From contig JAKVAX010000002.1 in NCBI GenBank assembly GCA_022447625.1, forward strand, positions 1 through 64,000: 64,000 nt of DNA, in the 5' to 3' direction. The notes under the pieces are model-generated. The model was not told where the DNA came from, ran no database searches, and saw nothing but the letters and a program-made list of their open reading frames with translations. Origin of the DNA: Flavobacteriales bacterium (GTDB lineage Bacteria > Bacteroidota > Bacteroidia > Flavobacteriales_D > Sanyastnellaceae). Each line of letters starts with the position of its first letter. Position 1 is the first letter of the stretch. Below are positions 27,801 through 36,258 of the stretch, piece by piece. A program made the translations under genes and the position numbers.

Positions 27801-30800
27801 ACGCTTGAAGGAAGCGAGATTATCTTCCCTGCCCAAGGAACCTGGACGCTGATTAGCGGAGGCGGTGATATTATCAACGCGAACGACCCAAACACTGCAG
27901 TTGACAACCTTCCAGTAGGTGAAAACATCTTCGAATGGACCGTCGACAACGGCTCTTGTCCTGATGGAATTACAACTGACCAAGTCAGCATCTTCGTCTT
28001 TGATGAGACACAAGCAGATGCCGATGCTGGTCCAGATCAGTCATTGTGTACTCCTGTGCCTTCGATCAACCTTGACGCGAACGCAGTGGTCTTCCCAGCA
28101 GAAGGTACTTGGACATTGGTTCAAGGCGCCGGAACGATTGCCGACATCAACGACCCGAACACCGTGGTAACTGATCTTGCGGTAGGTGAGAATATCTTCA
28201 GTTGGGAGATTTCAAATGGCCCATGTGCTGCGCCTACGATTGACTACGTGAGCATCTTCATCTTCAACCAATTCAACCCTGACGCTGATGCAGGAGAAGA
28301 TCAAGAGCTGTGTTCACCAGACTTTAGCACAACACTAGAAGGCAACAGTCCGCAATTCCCAGCTGGCGGAACTTGGACACTCTTCGCAGGTGCTGGTACG
28401 ATTGATAGTCCGAATAACCCGAACACCTTGGTTGCTGACCTTGAAATCGGCGAGAATATCTTCGTTTGGACGGTTGACAATGGCCCTTGTGCCAACGGTA
28501 TTACTTCTGATACTGTGAGCGTGTTTGTCTTTGACGCTAACGCGGAATTGGCTGATGCCGGAGCAGATCAAGAGGAGCTATGTACACCAGGAATGACAAC
28601 AAACCTTGATGGTAACACGTCTCAATTCCCAGGTTCTGGTACATGGACATTAGTGAGCGGAAGCGGAACGATTGTCGATCCTAGCGATCCATCTACTGAA
28701 GTTCAAGACTTGGCTGTAGGTGAAAACGTATTTGAATGGACCATCTACAACGGTCCGTGTGCGCAAAGCGGATCAAGTGACCTCGTGAGTATTTTCGTCT
28801 TTGACGAAAACCAAGCAGATGCTGAGGCTGGACCTGACCAACAACTTTGTACTCCACAGATTAGTACGACCATGGCCGCCAATGATGTAACGTTCCCGGC
28901 AGAAGGTACATGGACGCTATTCCAAGGATCAGGAACGATTGTGGATGAGAACGATCCGAACACCATCATTACTGACCTTGCGCCAGGAACAAACATCTTC
29001 GTTTGGACGATCTCCAACGGTCCGTGTGCGAATGCATTGACTACGGATACGGTGATCATTTCTCTCTTCGAGTTTGATGCCGAAGATGCCGTCGCTGGGC
29101 CAGATCAAGAATTCTGTCTGCCAATCACATCAACTACACTCGATGCTCAAGAACTACTTGGAGCAGCTACAGGAATGTGGACGGTGGTTCAAGGAAACGC
29201 GACCTTCGATGACCCTACGCTGTATAACACTGGAGTTACTGACCTCGGGGTAGGCGAGAACATCCTTGAATGGACAGTAGATAACGGCCCTTGTGGTTCT
29301 ACTTCTGACCTCGTTTCAATTTTCATCTTCGATCCAGAAGCAGAAGAAGCGAATGCGGGTGAAGATCAGTTCTTCTGTACTCCAATCAGCACGACGACTC
29401 TTGAAGGAAACGTGCCAGATGCTCCAGGAGTAGGAACTTGGGAACTCGTTTCTGGAATGGGAACCATCGAAAACCCGAACGATCCGAACACCGCACTTAG
29501 TGGTCTGACCATCGGTGAAAACATCTTCTCATGGACTATTTACAATGGCCCGTGTGAAGATCCAACAACTGACCTGGTTTCAATCTTCATCTACGATGAA
29601 AACATGCCAGAAGCAGATGCCGGAGACGACATCGAACTCTGTTTGCCGGTTTCAACAACAACACTTGACGCGGAAGCAGCCATTTTCCCTGCCTTCGGAA
29701 CATGGGAATTGATTACCGGAAACGGAACTATTGGCGACGTGAACGATCCAAACACGATTGTAAGCGGACTCGAACTTGGAATCAACACCTTCGTTTGGAC
29801 CATCAACAACCTTCCATGTCCTGGAGGAATCTCTAGCGATACGGTAACGGTATTTGTCTTCGAAGAAGGAATTGAAGCAGCTTTCGCTGGTGATGATCAG
29901 TTCTACTGTTCACCTACGAGTACAGCAGTGCTTCAAGCTGATGAACTCACGGAACCGAACACTGGTACCTGGGAGTTGATTACTGGTGACGGTGTCATCG
30001 GTGATCCATTTAGCCCAACTACTCCAGTAAGCGCACTCACTGTAGGTGAAAACATCTTCGCTTGGACCGTTTACAACGGACCATGTGATCTTGCCCTAAG
30101 CAGCGACACGGTTTCGATATTCATCTATGATGAAAACCAACCGCCAGCAGATGCCGGTGAAGATCAAGAGCTATGTCTCCCAACGAATTCAACTTTCTTG
30201 GAGGCCAACAACCCAATCTTCCCAGCTACAGGATTCTGGAACTTGGTAGAAGGAAGCGCCAACATCGTGGATCCATTCGATCCAGAAACGATGGTGACCG
30301 ACCTTGGTTTAGGAGTGAATACCTTCGAGTGGACCATAGACAATGGGCCATGTGAAGACGCTATTACAGTTGATTCAATTACCATTCTGGTCTTCTCAGA
30401 AGATGCTGCAGTAGCAGACGCTGGAGACGACATTGAAATCTGTACACCTGAAAGCCAGGTAACACTTGGAGCGACTGAACCTGAAATCCCAACGACGGGA
30501 AGTTGGGAAGTGATCCAAGGTGATGGAAGTGTTTCTGACGTGAACGATCCGAACGCTGTTTACAGCGGATTGACGGTTGGAGAACACATCCTTCAGTGGA
30601 CGATTTACAACGGTCCTTGTTTGAATACCAATACCTTCGATTTTGTAACAATCCACGTGTACGACGCTACTTCTCCTTTGGCCGAAGCAGGCGATGATCA
30701 AGAACTTTGTTCACCAGAAGAAACAGCACCGCTAGATGCAGCACCACCGATCTTCCCTGCTGAAGGAACGTGGTCTGTGATTCAAGGAGCGGGTTCGATT

Positions 30801-32033
30801 AGCGACGTGAATGATCCGCTTGCTACCATCTCTGGATTAGAGATTGGCGTAACGGTACTGAGCTGGTCTGTAAATAATGGTCCTTGTGGTGGAGAATCAA
30901 TTGACACCGTGACAATCACTGTGTTTGATCCGGACTCACCTGATGCAGATGCTGGTCCTGACCAGAACTTCTGTACCCCGTTTGGTGGAGCTACACTCGA
31001 AGGAAACTTCCCTGCAGAACCAGCCTTCGGTACATGGACACTGATTTCCGGCGAAGCCGAGATTACAAACGCATCATTGCCTAGCACCACGGTATTCGAC
31101 CTTGGCCTAGGTGAGAATGTGTTCGTGTGGGAACTCTACAACGGCCCGTGTGCGAATGGAATCACAACCGATACGGTATCGATCTTCATCAATGATCTGA
31201 GCGTAGCACAGGCAGATGCGGGCCCTGACCAGAGTTTCTGTGGTCTTCAAGATGAAATTCAGATGCAGGGTAGTGAGACCATTGGTAATACTGCCGCTGG
31301 TGAATGGGCGGTGATTGCTGGTGAGGGAATCTTCGAAAATGAAACCAACGAGTTCAGCTACGTTGTCAACGTTCCAGTAGGTGTCAATACTTATGTATGG
31401 ACCGTAGACAACGGTGAATGTGGAACGTCTTCTGACACCGTGAACGTCATCATATACGACCCAGACATACCTTCCGCATTTGCCGGCGGGGACGTCGAGA
31501 TTTGTGAAGATGACTTCATTCCATTCCAACTAAATGCCTCAGAAGCGCCATTCCCTGCAGAGGGTGAATGGACGATTCTGAACGGACCAATCGAACTCGA
31601 CTCGAATACCGACCCAATAGCCGGGGTTCTTGACCTCGGAACCATTGACGGACCGTTCGAAGATGTATTCAGTTCGATCCTATGGACAGTTGATAATGGT
31701 GTGTGTGGAACGACCTCAGACACCTTGAATCTCACATTGATTGATTGTTTGACAATCGAAGTGCCTGATGCCTTCTCACCAAACAGTGATGGTATCAATG
31801 ACTTCTTCGAGATTCCGAACCTCTACAAGTACCCGAACAACTCGATCAAGATTTTCAACCGTTGGGGAGCCTTGGTATATGAAGCTTCACCATACCAGAA
31901 TGACTGGGATGGACGCTCAGACCACCCTGCTACCGTCGGTGACGAACTACCGGTTGGTACTTATTACTACATCCTAGATCTGGGGGTTGACCACCTCGAA
32001 GTAGTGACAGGATATATCTTCCTTAAACGATGA
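21828..32033 (+). CDS. giant repetitive adhesin-like protein with type B T9SS sorting domain
   Basis: This 3401-residue exported protein opens with a signal peptide. Residues about 30-480 resemble the IgGFc-binding N-terminal domain (N-T-T-I-E-I and repeated H-I-T-S-D-K-D-I-V-A motifs). A short Ig-like segment follows (about 480-557). Then come 31 tandem domains of about 89 residues (558-3307), each beginning A-D-A-G-x-D-Q-x-L-C and containing G-T-W-T-L-V-S-G, D-P-N-D-P and V-G-E-N-x-F-x-W-T-x-x-N-G-P-C, so two cysteines per unit. The last 95 residues are a gliding-motility/type B sorting domain (P-N-S-D-G-I-N-D and F-N-R-W-G). It is probably a surface adhesin or motility adhesin. Two downstream T9SS-linked genes follow with an ATGA overlap. 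A GTG at 21816 also opens the frame; ATG 21828 is preferred. Confidence 0.92.
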   Translation: MMNPALRFRMLRSAFLIALCTLFSTSIFAQFDTHFWMPPIWDTGGGTHNNPSELFITTPSPIPVDVHIETADGITFVLDTTVVSGTPLQVELTPTLGQLDVANQVNITNSLIVNSSQAIQCVHKISGVHNQTLVTLKGRNGLGQDFWAGSQVRNMNANYDPDEYHFITVMATEDNTTIEIETPFAMYADGGGNLPNPMTITLDAKESYLIRGHNPIEHVCGSHITSDKDIVAISGSTHTRIAGGGAADGGTDQLVPIELMWKDFVVVKGDNDDPFDYATIVATEDNTNIYLDGNATAVATIDAGEYYDYTLTGNFGDPHYLRTDKRAYCYHMTGASQDDEVGMSAIPQMDCTGSRYIEFSLFDVNTVNQVMNLIVPPEAEGTLQVNGVDYQSVPGVTFNNVPGFTDWTSVSLPNSSLATNNIITSEGFFHAGFMTGNGGATGTYGFLSGFNDAYEFQDPVTGLPSTVYTVDTLCPGETIDHCLLVYSCADDHNIINVEGNDGNVVVTPPSEPFDTCFSYTAPFDYAGNDTITFTVENRFEFTGTIDIVFVVVNPDTPINAGDAQEVCSETTGTLSAVDPDPMVSGTWTVLQGGSTITDPNSPSTGVTDLQLGNNVFLWSQDYGCQVNQSLTQITVYDGNAPDADAGPDVELCSDENNYVMQANDPGVTATGTWEINQGTATIFNINSGNATVTNLGIGENIFQWNIDNGACPGEATVDDLSIFVFDANHPDADAGEDQEFCSGALNEATISANAPIFPATAEWALVSGVGTIVTPNETTTVVTNLGIGENVFQWSIDNGACGTYTDTVTITIYDSGVVSTDAGADTEYCTPTTSHDLDATEPSGPGTGTWTVISGSATFSDVNDANATASNLGVGENVLQWSIDNGPCASTGQFDQVTITIYDDSTPDADAGEDQELCIDVLGTVTLDAVGVNDPATGSWAVTAGGASVTDSSDPSSEVTGLTVGENTFEWTVDNGSCGAPTTDSVTIIVFDNSIAPAGAGEDVGFCTPISTYIMQATAVVGPANGVWTLESGTGTISDVNDPNADISGLGIGENIFRWTVENGPCVGPDNFDEMIIYIFDENQPAADAGDDQEFCSDNVLPTVTNLEANAAIFPGEGAWTLIQGSGNILDVNDPTTQVTALGIGENIFEWTLENGACDPSTSSDQVSIFIYDQNQAAADAGDDQDVCSDLPETSLDGNSVTFPAIGTWVLVSGEGDITDPNDPSTEVTGLGLGENVFEWSIANGPCTPALTTDQMTITVYEGALSPADAGDDQNICSSEPGVFLNGNTPISPATGEWTLVAGTGSILDATDPNSEVTGLSVGVNTFQWEVFNGACSGSTTDQVDIIVFDTDMPAAEAGDDQELCLPTTTTNMIATAPTFPATGTWELVSGSGSITDDSDPNTEITGLAVGENVFRWTVTNAPCSPATTIDLVSIFIYDNTQTVDAGADQEFCSPVSSTILDGNAPTFPATGTWTLVSGSGSIVNPSNPNSQVTGLGLGDNVFEWTIANGPCAGQPLSDQVTITIFDNMQADADAGEDQQICTPATSTTLESNDAVYPASGQWTVVSGTATITDPSDPTTTITDLIVGTVVLEWTINNGPCSPSSSSDQVTIEVLDSGAASADAGPDQELCLPIASATMAANSAVDPAIGTWTLVSGAGSIVDPNDPNTTINGLAVGNNVFEWSIDNGDCGGVSTDTVTITVFSNNSPDANAGQDQNLCTPETTTMLEGNSPIFPATGTWTLVSGTGNITDPADPGSEVTGLSIGENVFEWTILNGPCGNASTSDQVSIFVFDGGAPQANAGIDQELCTPNTATAMDADPAVDPGEGAWTLFSGTGSIDDVNDPETAITDLAVGENIFVWTLDYSTCGVQQDSITITVFDSTLPPANAGDDQELCTPTESTILDGNAVNAPAEGTWTLISGSGQIDDPNDPNTSVSNLTIGENIFVWSVYNGNCSPIEDRTDTVSVFVFDSTLLVANAGDDQELCTPNTSTTLEGSEIIFPAQGTWTLISGGGDIINANDPNTAVDNLPVGENIFEWTVDNGSCPDGITTDQVSIFVFDETQADADAGPDQSLCTPVPSINLDANAVVFPAEGTWTLVQGAGTIADINDPNTVVTDLAVGENIFSWEISNGPCAAPTIDYVSIFIFNQFNPDADAGEDQELCSPDFSTTLEGNSPQFPAGGTWTLFAGAGTIDSPNNPNTLVADLEIGENIFVWTVDNGPCANGITSDTVSVFVFDANAELADAGADQEELCTPGMTTNLDGNTSQFPGSGTWTLVSGSGTIVDPSDPSTEVQDLAVGENVFEWTIYNGPCAQSGSSDLVSIFVFDENQADAEAGPDQQLCTPQISTTMAANDVTFPAEGTWTLFQGSGTIVDENDPNTIITDLAPGTNIFVWTISNGPCANALTTDTVIISLFEFDAEDAVAGPDQEFCLPITSTTLDAQELLGAATGMWTVVQGNATFDDPTLYNTGVTDLGVGENILEWTVDNGPCGSTSDLVSIFIFDPEAEEANAGEDQFFCTPISTTTLEGNVPDAPGVGTWELVSGMGTIENPNDPNTALSGLTIGENIFSWTIYNGPCEDPTTDLVSIFIYDENMPEADAGDDIELCLPVSTTTLDAEAAIFPAFGTWELITGNGTIGDVNDPNTIVSGLELGINTFVWTINNLPCPGGISSDTVTVFVFEEGIEAAFAGDDQFYCSPTSTAVLQADELTEPNTGTWELITGDGVIGDPFSPTTPVSALTVGENIFAWTVYNGPCDLALSSDTVSIFIYDENQPPADAGEDQELCLPTNSTFLEANNPIFPATGFWNLVEGSANIVDPFDPETMVTDLGLGVNTFEWTIDNGPCEDAITVDSITILVFSEDAAVADAGDDIEICTPESQVTLGATEPEIPTTGSWEVIQGDGSVSDVNDPNAVYSGLTVGEHILQWTIYNGPCLNTNTFDFVTIHVYDATSPLAEAGDDQELCSPEETAPLDAAPPIFPAEGTWSVIQGAGSISDVNDPLATISGLEIGVTVLSWSVNNGPCGGESIDTVTITVFDPDSPDADAGPDQNFCTPFGGATLEGNFPAEPAFGTWTLISGEAEITNASLPSTTVFDLGLGENVFVWELYNGPCANGITTDTVSIFINDLSVAQADAGPDQSFCGLQDEIQMQGSETIGNTAAGEWAVIAGEGIFENETNEFSYVVNVPVGVNTYVWTVDNGECGTSSDTVNVIIYDPDIPSAFAGGDVEICEDDFIPFQLNASEAPFPAEGEWTILNGPIELDSNTDPIAGVLDLGTIDGPFEDVFSSILWTVDNGVCGTTSDTLNLTLIDCLTIEVPDAFSPNSDGINDFFEIPNLYKYPNNSIKIFNRWGALVYEASPYQNDWDGRSDHPATVGDELPVGTYYYILDLGVDHLEVVTGYIFLKR
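24101..24113 (+). repeat. motif CGCTACCGCGGAA
   Basis: Exact match in unit 3 of the adhesin repeats, read as A-T-A-E where other units have A-T-G-T. Confidence 0.9.
28535..28547 (+). repeat. motif CGCTAACGCGGAA
   Basis: Exact match at the junction of adhesin units 19 and 20, read as A-N-A-E. Confidence 0.9.
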
Positions 32034-32968
32034 ACATGACTATGAAAGCCTTGAAATACACCCTCGTATTTACCATTGCCGCATTCTCGTTCGGGAAGGT
32101 GTCGGCACAGCAAGATCCGATGTACACCCAGTACATGTACAACATGTTGGTAGTGAATCCTGCCTATGCGGGAAGCGCTGATCTCTTGACCATGAACGCC
32201 ATGTATCGTGATCAGTGGGTTGACTTTGATGGAGCACCAAGAACTCAAACCTTCTCTATGCATTCGCCGCTCAAGCGTGAAAGTATCAGTGTGGGAGGTA
32301 GTGTTATCAATGACTCTCACGGAGTGATGCGTCAAACAATGGTCTTTGGAGACATCAGCTACCGCATCTTCTTCGACAAGAGTAAACTCGCCTTTGGATT
32401 AAAGGCAGGAATCAACTTGTTACAGGCCAATCTTCAAGATTTGAACCCTGTGACCGACGGTGACCCGGCCTTTCAAGAAAACATCAACAACAAACCACTG
32501 CCCAACTTCGGCGCAGGGGTCATGTGGTATACTGACCGAACCTATGTGGGGGTCAGTGTGCCGAAGTTATTGGCGAATAAACTGATCGATGGGAGCCTTC
32601 CTGATTTCAATGCCAATACGGAGAGGCAACACCTCTTCTTGATTGCTGGAACCGTCATTGAAATCAACAACTACGTGCAGTTCAAGCCTTCGGGAGCCTT
32701 GCGCGTTGTGAACGGAGCTCCGCCATCATTTGATGCAACGGCAAACTTCTTGTTGTATGAACGACTGTGGATCGGTGCGATGTACCGTTTCCAGGAATCA
32801 ACGGGAATGTTGTTCCAATATGAAGTAAACAACCGACTGCGTGTCGGGTACTCGTATGATTACTCTCTGACAGACATTGGGAACTATTCATCTGGGTCTC
32901 ATGAGATCATGCTCGGTCTTGACCTCGGTAAAAACGCCGGTGCGGATGTTTCTCCGCGATTCTTTTAA
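32030..32968 (+). CDS. PorP/SprF-family type IX secretion outer-membrane protein
   Basis: This is a 312-residue beta-barrel protein with a signal peptide (1-26) followed by the hallmark Q-Q-D-P-M-Y-T-Q-Y-M-Y-N and N-P-A-Y-A-G of the PorP/SprF family. Family members lie downstream of large type B cargo genes and are needed for secretion or surface attachment of that cargo, as for SprF with the adhesin SprB in Flavobacterium johnsoniae. Its ATG overlaps the adhesin stop (ATGA), implying coupled translation and a dedicated partnership with the giant protein. I give no symbol because many paralogues exist per genome. Confidence 0.93.
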   Translation: MNMTMKALKYTLVFTIAAFSFGKVSAQQDPMYTQYMYNMLVVNPAYAGSADLLTMNAMYRDQWVDFDGAPRTQTFSMHSPLKRESISVGGSVINDSHGVMRQTMVFGDISYRIFFDKSKLAFGLKAGINLLQANLQDLNPVTDGDPAFQENINNKPLPNFGAGVMWYTDRTYVGVSVPKLLANKLIDGSLPDFNANTERQHLFLIAGTVIEINNYVQFKPSGALRVVNGAPPSFDATANFLLYERLWIGAMYRFQESTGMLFQYEVNNRLRVGYSYDYSLTDIGNYSSGSHEIMLGLDLGKNAGADVSPRFF

Positions 32969-32995
32969 TTGCTATTCAGTTATTGGCATCTATCT

Positions 32996-35164
32996 ATGAA
33001 GATCTTCAAATACATACCTATCCTCATGATCCTCGGACTGGCAGCTGTTCCGCTCCATTCGCATGCTCAGAAGTTCAAGCTGAAGCTAGCGGAGGAGAGT
33101 CACAACGCCTTCAACTTCCGCAAGGCAGCTGAGATCTATGAAGACATCATCGAAAAGAACCCTGATGACGCCTCTTCAACTCGCCGCGCGGGAGAGTGTC
33201 GTATGCGCATCAATGATTTCGACTTGGCGGTGCAACACTATCGCACGCTTGACAGCCTGAAGGAGAGCACTCCCGAAGACCTCTTGAACTATGCCTATGT
33301 TCTGAAGGTAACCCAGCAGTATGACGCTGCGGTAGTTGTCTATGAATACTACATGGCCGACAACGAAGACGAATACCTCGTTGGCTACACCGATGTGGAT
33401 TGGGCCAATCGTATTGTTCGAGACAGTTCACGTTTCGAATTGACAGAGATGTCGATTAACAGTGCACAAAGTGATTTTGCACCCGCTTTCGCGGAAGAAG
33501 GAATCGTTTTTTCCAGCGCCCGGAAGCAAGGGAAAGGAAAACGTAACATCTACTCATGGACGGATCAGAGTTACTTGAATCTCTACGAAGCTAAGATCGA
33601 TGCAGATTCCACCTTAATGGATCCGAAGGTGATGAAGAATAAGGCGAATAGTCGTTTCCACGAGGGGGCAATCACTTATGATCTTCAACAGAAAATCATC
33701 TACTTCACACGAAACAACTACCTGAAAGGGAAACAAGACGATGACGGCGGACGATTGAACCTTGGTATCTACTACGCTAGCTATGCTGATGGCAAGATCA
33801 AGAAGCTCAAACCTTTCCCTTTCAATGACCCAACCTACTCTGTAGGACACCCCGTGATTTCTCCGGATGGTAAGGCGATGTACTTCGTCAGCGACCAACC
33901 AGGAGGTCAAGGAGGGACTGATATTTATGTCTCTTACCGAAACCTAGACTTCTGGTCTGAGCCCGAAAACTTGGGTCCAAAAGTCAATACCCCAGGAAAT
34001 GAAATGTTCCCGTTCATTGACGAACAAGGAACCTTCTACTTCGCCTCTGATTGGCACCCTGGTTTAGGTGGGCTCGACTTGTTCTATACAGAGCTCGACA
34101 AAGAAAGCGCACCAGTGAAGAACTTCGGTTACCCGATTAACAGCAGCTATGACGACTTTGGATTGATCACTTACCCTGATGGATTAAGAGGTTACCTCTC
34201 AAGTAATCGTCCGGGAGGTACTGGTGATGATGACATTTATGCCTTCAAAATCAATCCTGCGACCATGGTGCAGATCAGCGGACGTCTGCTCGATCAAGCC
34301 ACCGGAAATCCGATTCCGAATGGAACCATTCTATTGAAAGATCAATTCAACCAGGAAGTTCTTGAGGTGGTTGCAAATACTGACGCAGAAGGACGTTATC
34401 AATTCGACGTTCCGTTCGATGAAACCTATACGATTATGGGGGTCAAGAACGGTTACTTCCAAGCGGAGAAGAAAGTCAATAGTAGTGACAAATCTGGGTT
34501 CCTTGATAGAGTTGATCTAGAGCTGACCGCCTATGATTACGCCGCAGAAGGACGAGTTCTATACAGCGACACAGGTATGCCTGCAGTTGGCGCTACCGTG
34601 ACCTTGACAACTATCGAAGGTGAGGTGCTTCAGCAAATGTTGGCTGAAGAAGATGGAAGCTACTTCTTCGGTCTAGACCCAGAAACGCAATACATGATTG
34701 AAGCGACCAAGGCTGGATATCCACCTCAGAGTATCGAAGTAGACACTCGAGGAAAGCCTGCGACCGTGATTCATTCAGACCTCCGTCTCTTTAAGTATGA
34801 AGAGGGAACCGTAGTACGACTTGATAATATCTACTACGACTACAACAAGTCTGAAATTCGTGACGATGCGCGTCGTGACCTTGACCGGTTGGTTCAGATC
34901 ATGAACGAAAATCCGAAGATGAAAATTGAGCTGAGTTCCCATACAGATGCGCGCGGGACGGACAGCTATAACCTTCGTCTATCAGACCGCAGGGCAAAGG
35001 CTGCAGTGAATTACCTCGTATCGAAAGGAATTGACAAAAATCGATTGACAGCCAAGGGCTACGGTGAAACGAAACTGCTCAACGATTGCGGAAACGACGT
35101 GGAGTGCACAGAACGTGAACATCAATTGAACCGACGAACAGAGTTCAAGATCCTTGACATTTAA
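32996..35164 (+). CDS. OmpA-family protein with TPR, beta-propeller and carboxypeptidase-regulatory domains (PorE architecture)
   Basis: This 722-residue exported envelope protein has a signal peptide, TPR-like helices (about 25-115), WD40/PD40-type propeller repeats (about 150-410; V-S-P-D-G-K-A-M-Y-F and S-N-R-P-G-G-T-G-D-D-D-I-Y), two carboxypeptidase-regulatory-like folds (about 420-600) and a C-terminal OmpA peptidoglycan-binding domain (about 610-722; S-H-T-D-A-R-G and L-S-D-R-R-A). This domain order is that of Porphyromonas PorE, which links type IX secretion to peptidoglycan. ATG 32996 is chosen over a TTG at 32969. It is the third gene of the adhesin module and probably anchors the secretion/adhesin complex to the cell wall. 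Confidence 0.9.
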   Translation: MKIFKYIPILMILGLAAVPLHSHAQKFKLKLAEESHNAFNFRKAAEIYEDIIEKNPDDASSTRRAGECRMRINDFDLAVQHYRTLDSLKESTPEDLLNYAYVLKVTQQYDAAVVVYEYYMADNEDEYLVGYTDVDWANRIVRDSSRFELTEMSINSAQSDFAPAFAEEGIVFSSARKQGKGKRNIYSWTDQSYLNLYEAKIDADSTLMDPKVMKNKANSRFHEGAITYDLQQKIIYFTRNNYLKGKQDDDGGRLNLGIYYASYADGKIKKLKPFPFNDPTYSVGHPVISPDGKAMYFVSDQPGGQGGTDIYVSYRNLDFWSEPENLGPKVNTPGNEMFPFIDEQGTFYFASDWHPGLGGLDLFYTELDKESAPVKNFGYPINSSYDDFGLITYPDGLRGYLSSNRPGGTGDDDIYAFKINPATMVQISGRLLDQATGNPIPNGTILLKDQFNQEVLEVVANTDAEGRYQFDVPFDETYTIMGVKNGYFQAEKKVNSSDKSGFLDRVDLELTAYDYAAEGRVLYSDTGMPAVGATVTLTTIEGEVLQQMLAEEDGSYFFGLDPETQYMIEATKAGYPPQSIEVDTRGKPATVIHSDLRLFKYEEGTVVRLDNIYYDYNKSEIRDDARRDLDRLVQIMNENPKMKIELSSHTDARGTDSYNLRLSDRRAKAAVNYLVSKGIDKNRLTAKGYGETKLLNDCGNDVECTEREHQLNRRTEFKILDI

Positions 35165-35192
35165 TACTGCTTGCTCACACTAAGGTGAAAAA

Positions 35193-35225
35193 AAAGGACG
35201 CTTTGAGAGAGGCGTCCTTTTTTTG
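35193..35225. terminator. bidirectional rho-independent terminator
   Basis: The stem AAAGGACGC (35193-35201) / GCGTCCTTT (35212-35220) has an A-run on the left and a T-run on the right. It separates the convergent OmpA-family and DUF4412 genes. Confidence 0.88.
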
Positions 35226-35248
35226 CTTAGTGATGTAATTCATAGTTT

Positions 35249-36166
35249 TTACTCTTCCGTAGGGAGAGAGAAGGCACCATAACCTTCGGTAGAGATTGTA
35301 TGATTCATGTCTCTTTTGATCTCTACAACTTCCATATGCGTTTCGTTGCCGTCTTCATCGACGACATCCATTTCCATAATCATTCCTTGAGGGTAGCCCT
35401 CAGGGAGTGCATTTTCTTGTTTCTTCTTGTCTTGCGAAGACATTGCCATCAATCCTTTGTAGATCTGTAGATCGTCTTCTTCGTTCACCCAGCAGTTGCC
35501 AGATGACTCTTCACTTTCGAAAACATATTCATGACAAGTGTAACCAAGAATTGTTTTCGTGCGACCCGTTTTTTTAAACTCACCCATGTCATATGACTCA
35601 TCATCTTCTTCAGCAGTTGCATATGCCGCCGGATCATAATCCATAGACATCGCAAGCTTCTGGCCTTCCATATCAGTCAAAATGATCATTTGGTTGCGCG
35701 CCACATCAAAGATCATAGTAGAGTTGACGTCTTCCATCTTCGTCTTCATTGCGAACTCTCCGTTCTCGTCATTGACGAACATGGTAGAACGTACGGTCTG
35801 AGTCTCCTTCTTGTCAGTGATCGTCATATCCATTTTAACCATGTGGTCAAATGAATAACTCTCTTCCATATCGACCTTACTGAAAAAGCCGCCGAATCCG
35901 TCTGAAGTCTCATCTGAATAAGCTTTCTCATTTGAATCCGATGAATCTGAGTCATCGTTCTTCTTATTTGATTTGTCTTTCTTCTTAAACAGACCTTCGA
36001 TGGCGTCAAGGCTCTTGTCGATCCCTTGATCTACCTTTTGGTCGATGCGGTTATTGGTTTTGTTTTTAGCACTCTCTTTTGAGCGGTCAACGACTTGAGA
36101 TTCCGCGTTTAGCGAAAGAAGAAAAACAAGACAAATTGAGAACAGCGTGTGTAGGATAGCTTTCAT
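35249..36166 (-). CDS. exported DUF4412 domain protein
   Basis: This is a 305-residue protein with a signal peptide (1-23), a charged low-complexity linker rich in Lys, Asp and Ser (about 45-95) and a DUF4412 domain (about 100-300). The family signature is visible as repeated M-x-M-T/V and the K-T-I-L-G-Y-T-C-H-E-Y block (about residue 207), with a second cysteine nearby (G-N-C-W-V). DUF4412 proteins are periplasmic or surface-exposed with unknown function. A weak promoter-like TACCTTCG (minus strand, 36184-36191) lies upstream. It is a single-gene unit ended by the shared terminator. Confidence 0.85.
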   Translation of the reverse strand: MKAILHTLFSICLVFLLSLNAESQVVDRSKESAKNKTNNRIDQKVDQGIDKSLDAIEGLFKKKDKSNKKNDDSDSSDSNEKAYSDETSDGFGGFFSKVDMEESYSFDHMVKMDMTITDKKETQTVRSTMFVNDENGEFAMKTKMEDVNSTMIFDVARNQMIILTDMEGQKLAMSMDYDPAAYATAEEDDESYDMGEFKKTGRTKTILGYTCHEYVFESEESSGNCWVNEEDDLQIYKGLMAMSSQDKKKQENALPEGYPQGMIMEMDVVDEDGNETHMEVVEIKRDMNHTISTEGYGAFSLPTEE

Positions 36167-36258
36167 GAGGTTGGTATTTAGAGCGAAGGTATATTCAACG
36201 TTTGAACTCCCCTCGCTTCATTGAGGAGTTGGTCACATCGAATGAGTAATTGGTCAAC

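Larger units (their letters stand above)
23499..31748 (+). repeat. 31 tandem coding repeats of about 267 bp
   Basis: The array spans 8.25 kb with a period of 261-279 bases. Most units differ at many synonymous sites, so the array is old, but units 10 and 11 share the same 27 bases at 25959-25985 and 26223-26249, exactly 264 apart, a sign of more recent conversion. Units 1, 30 and 31 are the most diverged; unit 31 has an insertion before its final strand. Confidence 0.93.

Noticed and set aside
23499-31748. CRISPR array
   Set aside because: The periodicity is a coding repeat of about 267 bp in one open frame, without short identical repeats and spacers.
22301-31798. Many minus-strand open frames opposite the adhesin gene
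   Set aside because: They arise from the repeated composition of the sense strand and recur once per repeat unit; none has an independent signature.
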